Assembly: GCA_015229095.1 (NCBI GenBank)
Contig: JADGCE010000027.1
Span: 1 to 22,374 of the forward strand
From: Magnetococcales bacterium
GTDB lineage: Bacteria > Pseudomonadota > Magnetococcia > Magnetococcales > Magnetaquicoccaceae
Length of the DNA: 22,374 nt
Direction of reading: 5' to 3'
The notes beneath the pieces are model-generated. The model ran no database searches. It was not told where the DNA came from and saw only the letters and a list, made by a program, of their open reading frames with translations. Below are positions 1-7,107 of the stretch, piece by piece; the first letter of the stretch is position 1; every line of letters starts with the position of its first letter. The position numbers and the translations under genes are program-made.

Positions 1-3000
1 TGGAGGATGGCCGACTGGCGGAAGCGGTGGCGGCCATCACCCGCCTGGGCACCCACAGGCTGATGGAGGCCAACGCCAAGGCCACCGGGTTGCTGATCAA
101 CGGGCTGACGGTGGAGGGGGTGCCGGGTTGGGAGGGTGGGCGGGGTCAGACCATCCGCTATATCGATTGGGAAAATGCCAGCACCAACCAATTCACGGTC
201 GTCAACCAATATCGGGTGGATTGCCCCCCCGGTTTCAACCGTGCCAAGGCCTTTATTGTCCCCGATCTGGTGCTGCTGGTAAATGGCCTGCCCTTGGTGG
301 TGGTGGAGTGCAAAAGCCCCTCCGTTCCCGAACCCCTGGCCGCAGCTGTGGACCAGTTGCGCCGCTACAGCAACCAGCGCCGCGCCGCCTTTGAGGTGGA
401 GGAAAACGAAGGCAATGAGCCCCTCTTTGCCACCAATCAACTGCTGATAGCCAGCAGCTTTGACGAGGCCAGGGTGGGGTGCGTGGGCGCTCCCTTTGAC
501 CATTTTGCCCAGTGGAAAACGGTGGTGGACCCGAACGGTTCGGGCAGCGAGCTGGATGTGGCCACCCGCCTGGGCCGCTCTGCCCTCTCCGAGCAGGAAC
601 GCCTGATTGCGGGGCTGCTCACCCCCGCCCACCTGCTGGATGTGATCCGCAACTTTATGCTGTTCACCCACAGCGATGGGCAGACCCTCAAGATGGTCTG
701 CCGCTACCAGCAATATCGGGCGGTCAACCGGGCGATTGCCCGGCTCAAGAGCGGCCAGACCCGCTTGCAACATGGGGAATATGACCAGCGCGGCGGCATC
801 ATCTGGCATACCCAGGGGTCGGGCAAATCTCTGACGATGGTCTTCCTGGTGCGCAAAATGCGCGGAGATGTTGTGTTGCGCCGCTTCAAGGTGGTGGTCA
901 TCACCGACCGCAAAGATCTGCAACGCCAATTGTCGGAAACCGCCATCCTGACCGGTGAAACGGTCGAAGTGGCCGACAGCACCACAGCCATCCAGGCCCT
1001 GGCGCGGCGTAAAGGGCCGGGGTTGATCTTTGCCACCATCCAGAAATACCGTGACCACGATACCACGGAGGAGAGGGAACCGGCGGAGAGTGCCTCCCCG
1101 GCTCTCCCCAAAAAAGGCAAAAGAAAGAAAAAACAGAAGGCCAAAGAGCTGTTTGAGATATGGAACGAAGACGACACCATTCTCGTGCTGGTGGACGAGG
1201 CCCACCGTAGCCAGGCGGGAGATCTCCACGCCAGCCTGCTGGCGGGTCTGCCCAACTGCGCCCGCATCGGCTTCACAGGCACCCCGATCCTCATGGGCGA
1301 AAAAAAACGCACCCATGCCATCTTTGGCGCGTTTATCGACCGCTACACCCTCCGGGAGTCCGAAGCCGATGGGGCGACGGTGCCGGTACTTTATGAAGGC
1401 CGTACCGCACAGGGGGCAGTCAAGGATGGTGCCAGCCTGGACGCATTGTTCGAGGATCTGTTCCGCCAATATACGCCCGCCGAGTTGGAGGCGATCAAGC
1501 GCAAATATGCCACCAGAGGCCACATCTTGGATGCCCCGGCACTCATCCTGGAAAAGGCACGGGATATTCTCCGTCATTATGTGACCAACATTCTGCCCAA
1601 CGGCTACAAGGCCCAGGTGGTCGCCTACAGCCGTTTGGCCGTGCTGCGCTATTATGATGCCTTGCGGCAGGCCCGCGACGAACTGCTGGCGGAGGCCGCC
1701 GCCCTGCCCGTCGAGGACAAAATGATGGACGACGAGGCATTATGCCAACGCCCGCCCAGGGTGCAGGCCGTGGTGCAGGCATGGCGTTACCGGGAGATCC
1801 TGGCCAAAATCGAATTTGCGGCCATCATCTCCGGCAGCACCAACGACGATTCGGCCTGGAAGCCCTGGACCGAAGGCACAGCCCAGTCGGAGTGGATCAA
1901 ACGCTTCAAAAAACCATTGTTGCACGCCAAAGCGAACAAGGCTGATTCGTTGGCCTTTCTGGTGGTGAAGTCCATGCTGCTGACCGGCTTCGATGCCCCC
2001 ATCGAGGGGGTGATGTATCTGGACCGCCCAATCCGCGAGGCTGAGTTGTTGCAGGCCATCGCTCGCGTCAACCGCACCGGCTTTGGCAAACGGTGCGGTA
2101 TTGTCGTGGACTATTACGGGGTGGCTCACCATCTACAGGATGCCTTGGCCGCCTATGCCGATGAAGAGGTGGAAGGCACCCTCGCCAGCTTGAAAGAGGA
2201 AATACCGGTATTGCGCGCCCGCCATCTGCGGGTGGTGGATCTCTTCCGGCAGCAGGGGATTGACTCCCTGGATGACGCGGAGGCATGTATCGAAGCGTTG
2301 GGCAGCGAAAAAGTGCGTGCCGACTTGTCGGCCAAGCTCAAGGCCTTTTTGGCCTCCCTGGATACGGTTTTGCCTCGGCCCGAGGGATTGCCCTTTGCCC
2401 GCGATGCCAAGCGGTTGGCCTTCATTCATGACCGCGCCCGCAACCGTTACAAGGATACGCCGGTTTTGGGCAAGGATGTGGGTGCCAAAGTACGCAAACT
2501 GATCGATGACCATCTGATCTCCCTGGGGATCGATCCAAAAATTCCGCCGATCCAACTCACCGATGCCGAGTTTGACAGCCATGTGGCCCGTGCTGCCAAC
2601 GACCGGGCCAAAGCCTCCGAGATGGCGCACGCGATCCGCTCCCATATTCGCCAGCATCTGGATGAAGATCCGGTGCGGTTTCGCAAGCTTTCGGAACGCC
2701 TGAACGAGATCCTGCAAACCCTGGGCAAGGAATGGGAGGCACTGATTGCCCGACTGCAACGGATGATCGACGAATTGCGTGCGGGCACCACCGGCGACGA
2801 CACCACACCGGCGGATCTGCCGGAACACTATGCCCCCTTCCTGCGTACCGTGTTGGATGTGGTGTATGGTGAGCAAATGCCCGCCCCGGACCTGCTGCTT
2901 CGCATGCAGGATATGACGGTCGAACTGGTGGACGGGTTGGTGCAGGAACTGCGGAATAACCGGGAGATCTGGCGACCGCACTGGCGGGCGGCCCAGGAGG

Positions 3001-3140
3001 AGCTGAATGGGTATCTGTTCGACCACCTGATGCGTCTGCGTCCGCCCCTGGTCGATGCCGATCAGGCGGGGGTGCTGGCCGACCGGTTGCTGGAACAGGC
3101 CCGCGCCAGCCACGAGACGCTGCTGCAGGTGTATGGATGA
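1..3140 (+). CDS. hsdR: Type I restriction enzyme R subunit (HsdR), 5' end cut by window
   Basis: This is the motor and nuclease subunit of a type I restriction-modification complex; with HsdM and HsdS it translocates DNA and cleaves unmodified targets. The frame is open from base 3, so the true start lies upstream; the first in-window start codon (GTG at 27) cuts into the N-terminal domain. Numbering from that GTG, the PD-(D/E)xK nuclease shows PD at 79-80 and ECK at 94-96 in the typical PDLVLLVNGLPLVVVECK context. The SF2 helicase follows with Walker A TQGSGKS (262-268), DEAH (390-393), GFTGTP (415-420) and a motif VI QAIARVNR. A lysine-rich insert (about 361-374) lies between the Walker A region and DEAH. 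The C-terminal helical domain is complete, ending at TGA 3138-3140. hsdM and hsdS are not in the window and presumably lie upstream. No frameshift is seen. Identity is near certain. Confidence 0.5.
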   Translation, partial: EDGRLAEAVAAITRLGTHRLMEANAKATGLLINGLTVEGVPGWEGGRGQTIRYIDWENASTNQFTVVNQYRVDCPPGFNRAKAFIVPDLVLLVNGLPLVVVECKSPSVPEPLAAAVDQLRRYSNQRRAAFEVEENEGNEPLFATNQLLIASSFDEARVGCVGAPFDHFAQWKTVVDPNGSGSELDVATRLGRSALSEQERLIAGLLTPAHLLDVIRNFMLFTHSDGQTLKMVCRYQQYRAVNRAIARLKSGQTRLQHGEYDQRGGIIWHTQGSGKSLTMVFLVRKMRGDVVLRRFKVVVITDRKDLQRQLSETAILTGETVEVADSTTAIQALARRKGPGLIFATIQKYRDHDTTEEREPAESASPALPKKGKRKKKQKAKELFEIWNEDDTILVLVDEAHRSQAGDLHASLLAGLPNCARIGFTGTPILMGEKKRTHAIFGAFIDRYTLRESEADGATVPVLYEGRTAQGAVKDGASLDALFEDLFRQYTPAELEAIKRKYATRGHILDAPALILEKARDILRHYVTNILPNGYKAQVVAYSRLAVLRYYDALRQARDELLAEAAALPVEDKMMDDEALCQRPPRVQAVVQAWRYREILAKIEFAAIISGSTNDDSAWKPWTEGTAQSEWIKRFKKPLLHAKANKADSLAFLVVKSMLLTGFDAPIEGVMYLDRPIREAELLQAIARVNRTGFGKRCGIVVDYYGVAHHLQDALAAYADEEVEGTLASLKEEIPVLRARHLRVVDLFRQQGIDSLDDAEACIEALGSEKVRADLSAKLKAFLASLDTVLPRPEGLPFARDAKRLAFIHDRARNRYKDTPVLGKDVGAKVRKLIDDHLISLGIDPKIPPIQLTDAEFDSHVARAANDRAKASEMAHAIRSHIRQHLDEDPVRFRKLSERLNEILQTLGKEWEALIARLQRMIDELRAGTTGDDTTPADLPEHYAPFLRTVLDVVYGEQMPAPDLLLRMQDMTVELVDGLVQELRNNREIWRPHWRAAQEELNGYLFDHLMRLRPPLVDADQAGVLADRLLEQARASHETLLQVYG

Positions 3141-3880
3141 TGCGGGAACCGATGCGATCATGCGCCACTCCACCCGCAGCCGTGGCGCATCGCCTGATGG
3201 TGGATGAGCTGCAGTTTACCCTGCGGCGGAGCATGCGCCGCCGGACGCTACAGATTACGGTGGAACGCAACGGTGAACTGGTATTGAGCAGCCCGCCGGA
3301 TGTGGATGAGAGCAGGCTGAAGGCTTTTGTCCTGGAAAAGCGGTTCTGGATCTACACCAAACTGGCTGAGAAAGAGGCGTTGCGGCGCTCTGTGCCCACC
3401 AAGGAATATGTGGATGGCGAGGGTTTTCTCTACCTCGGACGCAGCTATCGCTTGCGGCTTGTGGATGGGCAGTGTGTGCCGGTGAAACTGCTGCATGGCC
3501 GCTTTTTGCTGTGCCGCGATCGGGTTGGGAATGGCCGGGAGCATCTGATCCAATGGTACAGTAACCGTGCCAAGGCATGGCTGTGGAACAAGGCCCAGGA
3601 TTATCTGACACGCATGGAGGTCAAACCGGCGGGGCTGAGAGTGCAGGATCTGGGCTATCGCTGGGGTTCCTGCGGAAGAGGCGACTGGCTCTATTTTCAT
3701 TGGAAAACCATCCTGCTGCCCGCGCACATTGCCGAATATGTGCTGGTGCATGAGCTGGCACATCTGCACCAGCCCCATCACATTCCGGAGTTTTGGCAGC
3801 GCGTTGAACGGGCCATGCCCGATTTCGAACAACGGAAAAACTGGCTGGCGGAACACGGCATGGAGGTGGAAGGGATGTGA
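3137..3880 (+). CDS. YgjP/DUF45-type (M48-like) zinc metallopeptidase linked to the RM locus
   Basis: This is a predicted zinc-dependent peptidase of the YgjP-like/DUF45 family (COG1451), 247 residues. The zinc site is HELAH at 205-209 with a further His in HHIPEFW (about 215); it is preceded by the family signature RWGSCG (175-180) and a hydrophobic stretch ending VLVHELAH. No signal peptide is seen, so it is probably cytoplasmic. The ATG at 3137 overlaps the hsdR stop as ATGA, showing translational coupling. The first 20 residues are poorly family-like, so ATG 3197 (MVDELQF) is a possible alternative start. Genes of this family often sit beside hsdR in type I restriction loci; their role there is unknown to me. 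The HELAH motif makes the fold call strong, while substrate and function are open. Confidence 0.5.
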   Translation: MMREPMRSCATPPAAVAHRLMVDELQFTLRRSMRRRTLQITVERNGELVLSSPPDVDESRLKAFVLEKRFWIYTKLAEKEALRRSVPTKEYVDGEGFLYLGRSYRLRLVDGQCVPVKLLHGRFLLCRDRVGNGREHLIQWYSNRAKAWLWNKAQDYLTRMEVKPAGLRVQDLGYRWGSCGRGDWLYFHWKTILLPAHIAEYVLVHELAHLHQPHHIPEFWQRVERAMPDFEQRKNWLAEHGMEVEGM

Positions 3881-3919
3881 ACAGTGGGTCGGCGCCCTCT
3901 GCGGCTTGCTGGAATTTTG

Positions 3920-3948
3920 TTGCCAGAGGCAGCAAAAATGGCTATGTT
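3920..3948 (+). promoter_or_regulatory. Putative sigma70 promoter for the Gly/Tyr-rich secreted protein
   Basis: TTGCCA (3920-3925) and TATGTT (3943-3948) are separated by 17 bases, giving a reasonable vegetative promoter. It would leave a leader of about 78 bases before the ATG at 4033. It lies just after the metalloprotease stop, consistent with a separate transcription unit that ends at the terminator downstream of 4335. Imperfect inverted repeats (TTGCTGG...CCAG...CAGCAA) overlap the element. Called by eye. Confidence 0.5.
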
Positions 3949-4032
3949 TTTCTCACCATGTCTCTCCAATCCCGTGTGGGCGGGGGCCCGTTCGGGAGAA
4001 GGGGCAATCATCCAACCTGGAGGAGAAAAACC

Positions 4033-4335
4033 ATGAAAAAAGCAGCTGTGATGTGGATCATGGCAGCCATCTTGGGCATGGCTGCCATGACGACGCCCAC
4101 CCGCTCGGAAGCCTGGTGGGGTGGCCCTTACGGTGGTTATCCGTATTATGGCGGGTATTATCCCTATTACGGCGACCAGTACGGCTATCCCGGTTGGGGG
4201 GGGTATCCCGGTTGGGGGGGCGGTTATCCCTACTACGGCGGTTATCCCGGCTGGGGTGGTTATCCCTACTATGGCTACCCTGGGGGGTGGGGCAACAACG
4301 GGTGGAACCGCTGGATGCCGTGGAACTGGTGGTAG
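4033..4335 (+). CDS. Secreted Gly/Tyr/Trp/Pro-rich protein, sulfur-globule-protein-like
   Basis: This is a 100-residue protein. The start at 4033 is chosen because a GGAGGAGA ribosome-binding site precedes it and it gives a clean signal peptide: MKK, a hydrophobic core, and predicted cleavage after SEA at 27. The mature 73 residues are almost only Gly, Tyr, Trp and Pro, with one Asp and one Arg, and run as repeats of GGYP, GYPGWGG and PYYGG. This composition and architecture match the sulfur-globule envelope proteins (Sgp) of purple sulfur bacteria: small, secreted, rich in glycine and aromatic residues. It would then coat periplasmic sulfur deposits. Low-complexity composition is weak proof of homology, so other structural roles (matrix or surface layer) remain possible. 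It forms a single-gene unit with its own promoter and terminator. G8 (4196-4203) and G7 (4214-4220) runs lie inside the gene. Confidence 0.5.
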   Translation: MKKAAVMWIMAAILGMAAMTTPTRSEAWWGGPYGGYPYYGGYYPYYGDQYGYPGWGGYPGWGGGYPYYGGYPGWGGYPYYGYPGGWGNNGWNRWMPWNWW

Positions 4336-4344
4336 TCGTGCTGC

Positions 4345-4378
4345 ATGAGGGGTCTTCCAGACCCCTCATTCTTTTTTT
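4345..4378 (+). terminator. Rho-independent terminator
   Basis: A perfect 10-bp stem (ATGAGGGGTC at 4345-4354 with GACCCCTCAT at 4360-4369) around a 5-base loop is followed by a seven-T run (4372-4378). It lies ten bases after the stop of the Gly/Tyr-rich gene, making that gene monocistronic. Confidence 0.5.
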
Positions 4379-4654
4379 GCCTTCCTGCAAACCTGGCAGG
4401 TGGGATCTCCGGCATGCCTGGTGCGTTCAGAGTGGTGTTACGTGCGCCACTCCCCGCCGTTGGTACAATAATACAAGTTTATCGCAGGAGTTTTTTCTCT
4501 TGACAAAAGCATGCAGTTAATGAAATCTTCTCCGACCCCGGGAGATGGTGCGCCCGGACCGGGTGTGATCCGGAATGGATATGTGGCCGCCTGCACATTT
4601 CCGGTCGCTCGTCCTAAGGTGATTTCTAAACGTTGCAACAAGGGAGAAGGCTAC
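4379..4654 (+). promoter_or_regulatory. Intergenic leader upstream of the SPOR lipoprotein gene
   Basis: This stretch between a terminator and the next gene contains no convincing gene. A perfect -35 hexamer TTGACA lies at 4500-4505, but no good -10 follows at standard spacing (AAATCT at 17, TGAAAT at 15). A TACAAT at 4464-4469 could be a separate -10 without a clear -35. A small inverted repeat (CCGGA...TCCGG) lies within about 4555-4575. The lipoprotein frame stays open back to ATG 4511, but that extension lacks lipoprotein character. Confidence 0.5.
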
Positions 4655-6175
4655 ATGAAGCAAGAATATCGGTGGACGTCGAAAGGAATGGCGGTCGTGG
4701 TGCCACTTCTGTTGTTTGGGGCTTGTGCGCCTCACCATCATGTCGATCCTGTTACAGATTCGATTTCTGCCACATATCAGAATACGGAATTTCTCATCAA
4801 GCAGGACACTGGTTCTTACTGCAAGGCGGGAGAGGTGTGGGGCGGTCGGCTGCGTGACCAGCAGGGTGCCCTCTATGGAGAAAAACGGACCGACAACGAG
4901 TTTGTGTCGTTCCTGCGCACAGGCGATTCTCCCAGCACCCAACTGAAATCCGAGGTGGGCCGCTTTTATTTTGGCGTCACCGACGGCCTGCGGGAAAAAT
5001 TCAACAGCTGCTTCACAACCTCCTACAACCGCATGGATGCCGAAAAAGTTTTGGGCAGCCACATTGCCAGAGCGGCCTACGATATGGGTGCCGAGGTGGG
5101 GGAAAATCTGGCGAAATGGCCTGTGGAGTTTTTCAGCTCGAACATCCTGAAGTCCAGTGCGCATGCGGGTCGTTTTGAGACGTTTTCCAAGGAGATCAAT
5201 GCCCACGCCTTGTTGCAGTTGGAATATTTCAACGAGTTGTTGACCGTGGGGTCGCCAGCCGATCGCCAGGGCTTTAAAGTGGGCTTTGTCTGCCGCTATC
5301 AGAAAGAGTTGAACGATGGTCTGGCCAAACTTTACACGATGGGAGTCCGCTCCGAGTCCGTACCCGCCAAGGAGGGTTTGGTCTATCCTGTGGTTTGCGA
5401 CAGCCCCTCCACCGGCAGTATGGTGCTTAGGTACAGCCGTGTGGATGAGGCAGAGCAGGCCGCCATGCCCGGCATGATCTATGCCAACCACGCACTGTTT
5501 GCGAAGGACAGCGACGACCTTGGTTTCCGGGTATTTACCGGAGAGGAGCTCTACCTGCGCTTCTATCGCCGTGCCTTGCAGGAGTCGGGTAGCAGCCTTG
5601 GCAAAAAACTCTACCATGGTCTTATGAAGCGCAGTGATGGCGTCGAATATCTGCGCAACCTGGCTCTGGCCGTGGAAAAGCAGTCCGACATCAAGGATTT
5701 CTTCAATCCTGGTTTCCTGGAATCCTTCGCGCATAACGGCACTGGCTATCTCAGAGATCTGCAGCGCGATGCGGGCCTTGCCCACGCATCTGTCTCCCAA
5801 AAGCCGCCTCACCCTGGACAGGGTTCCAAAAAAACCTCCCAAGTGACGGAACAGGCCCCTGTTCATGTTGCTGCTCAAGAGGATCTCATCAGCGAACCCA
5901 CGCCGCAGTCCGCCACAGCACAGCTCCATCCGGAGGGTGGCAACTGTTTTGTGCAGGTGGGTGTCTTTGCCGACTCCGAAAATGTTCAGGCAAAGAAGGC
6001 CCAGCTTGAACAATTGAAAGTTCTCAATATTCTGGTCGATGAGATCGCCCTGAAACAGGGAAATGCCAAGGCCAGCCGGGTCCGCGTTGGTCCTTTTGCC
6101 AGTCGTACGGAAGCGGACAGCCAGTTGTCCCACATCAGCAAAAACTTTTCTGGTTCCTTTGCGACATGCCTGTAG
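4655..6175 (+). CDS. SPOR-domain outer-membrane lipoprotein with uncharacterised body
   Basis: The protein has 506 residues from the ATG at 4655, which is preceded by AGGGAGAAGG and opens a lipoprotein signal peptide (hydrophobic core VVVPLLLFGAC, lipid-modified Cys at 24). Earlier in-frame starts (4511) would bury the signal. Residues 24-400 form a mixed body with no domain I recognise, followed by a Pro/Ser/Gln-rich linker. The last 76 residues (about 431-506, CFVQVGVF...VRVGPF...) are a typical SPOR domain, which binds peptidoglycan stripped of stem peptides at division sites. Two Cys, at 431 and 505, bracket the SPOR domain and could form a disulfide. The protein is therefore probably anchored in the outer membrane and touches septal peptidoglycan. 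An OmpA-type peptidoglycan-binding gene follows 45 bases downstream, suggesting a two-gene envelope operon. Confidence 0.5.
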   Translation: MKQEYRWTSKGMAVVVPLLLFGACAPHHHVDPVTDSISATYQNTEFLIKQDTGSYCKAGEVWGGRLRDQQGALYGEKRTDNEFVSFLRTGDSPSTQLKSEVGRFYFGVTDGLREKFNSCFTTSYNRMDAEKVLGSHIARAAYDMGAEVGENLAKWPVEFFSSNILKSSAHAGRFETFSKEINAHALLQLEYFNELLTVGSPADRQGFKVGFVCRYQKELNDGLAKLYTMGVRSESVPAKEGLVYPVVCDSPSTGSMVLRYSRVDEAEQAAMPGMIYANHALFAKDSDDLGFRVFTGEELYLRFYRRALQESGSSLGKKLYHGLMKRSDGVEYLRNLALAVEKQSDIKDFFNPGFLESFAHNGTGYLRDLQRDAGLAHASVSQKPPHPGQGSKKTSQVTEQAPVHVAAQEDLISEPTPQSATAQLHPEGGNCFVQVGVFADSENVQAKKAQLEQLKVLNILVDEIALKQGNAKASRVRVGPFASRTEADSQLSHISKNFSGSFATCL

Positions 6176-6220
6176 GCAGATTGGCAAACCAGAATCTCAA
6201 AAGGTCAGGGGAGAGGTAAC

Positions 6221-7012
6221 GTGAAAAATATCAATAAAGTGCTGCTGGGCATTGTCTCGGCTGTTCTGCTCAGTGCTCCGGCTTATGCCCACATGGCGGA
6301 ATCCTGTGGGAAAAACCGCTTGAATCATGAGCGGGGATGGTGTTTGGGCTGTTTTCAGGATAGCGATGGTGACCGTATTTCAGACTGGGCTGATCATTGC
6401 CCGGAGACGTCGCCCCTGGACACGGCAAACTATTTGGGGTGTGGTGTGGATTCCGACAAGGATGGCGTACCCGACTATCGCGACGATTGCCAGCGTACGC
6501 CCTTGGGTGTGGCAGTGAATGAACGGGGATGCCGGTTGGACACGGATCGTGACGGTATTGTTGACAGCGAGGACAAGTGTCCCGACACCGGCATGGGTGA
6601 CAGGGTGGAGAGTACCGGTTGCACGATCAAGCCCTCTGGCGTTCTCTCCTTTGCGACCGGCAGTGCGTCCCTTACCCAACAATCCATCCAGCAGCTTGAC
6701 AACCTTGTGGCCGTCATGAAAGAAAATCTTGGCATGATCGTTGAGATCCAGGGGCACACGGATTGGCAAGGAAACCGCTCCTACAACGTCGGATTGGGTC
6801 GCAAACGTGCCCATGCTGTGAAAAATTATCTGGCCAAACGGGGCATACGGGCGGAGCGTGTGGTCGTTACCACGTTCGGCGACAGTCGTCCACGGGACTA
6901 CAATGCCACCGGGGGTGGCAGCAAGGTCAATCGCCGTGTAGAACTCTTCGTGATTCGCAACCTGAGCGATGTGGATGGTCCCACAGCCCGGGATGTGGAT
7001 TCCATCCGCTAG
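6221..7012 (+). CDS. OmpA-family peptidoglycan-binding protein with three TSP3 calcium repeats
   Basis: The protein has 263 residues, with a GTG start at 6221 behind AGGGGAGAGG. A signal peptide is cleaved near AYA at 23. Three thrombospondin type-3-like repeats follow (47-60, 77-90, 107-120, pattern DxDxDGxxDxxDxC), likely calcium-binding, with paired cysteines between them. The C-terminal OmpA domain (about 141-247) shows the peptidoglycan-binding signature GHTD (178-181), GRKRA (193-197) and NRRVEL (237-242). There is no N-terminal beta-barrel, so this is the periplasmic TSP3-OmpA architecture rather than a classical porin. It probably anchors an envelope assembly to the cell wall, in partnership with the SPOR lipoprotein just upstream. 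A strong hairpin follows the stop. Function class is confident; the specific role is inferred. Confidence 0.5.
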   Translation: MKNINKVLLGIVSAVLLSAPAYAHMAESCGKNRLNHERGWCLGCFQDSDGDRISDWADHCPETSPLDTANYLGCGVDSDKDGVPDYRDDCQRTPLGVAVNERGCRLDTDRDGIVDSEDKCPDTGMGDRVESTGCTIKPSGVLSFATGSASLTQQSIQQLDNLVAVMKENLGMIVEIQGHTDWQGNRSYNVGLGRKRAHAVKNYLAKRGIRAERVVVTTFGDSRPRDYNATGGGSKVNRRVELFVIRNLSDVDGPTARDVDSIR

Positions 7013-7030
7013 TACATCTCTGTTGTGACA

Positions 7031-7061
7031 GCCGGGGGGGGAGCCTCGTTCCCCCCCCGGC
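7031..7061 (+). terminator. Very stable GC hairpin after the OmpA gene, likely terminator
   Basis: A perfect 12-bp stem (7031-7042 with 7050-7061) consists mainly of a G8 run pairing with a C8 run around a 7-base loop. It lies 18 bases after the OmpA stop. The downstream sequence is only moderately T-rich, so it may be a leaky terminator or an mRNA-stabilising 3' end. The stem is nearly symmetrical and could work on either strand. Confidence 0.5.
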
Positions 7062-7107
7062 GCCTCTGCTGTTTGTTGCCTTCGGTTTTCAAGCCTGGGG
7101 TCGATCC

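Noticed and set aside
2133..3173. 346-codon minus-strand frame inside hsdR
   Set aside because: It overlaps conserved HsdR sequence and shows no domain.
4511..4654. Longer N-terminus for the SPOR lipoprotein from ATG 4511
   Set aside because: It would place about 48 non-signal residues before the lipoprotein signal; ATG 4655 has a good ribosome-binding site.
4517..6187. 556-codon minus-strand frame antisense to the SPOR lipoprotein gene
   Set aside because: The plus strand has a ribosome-binding site, lipoprotein signal and SPOR domain; the antisense product has no recognisable motif and is explained by codon bias.
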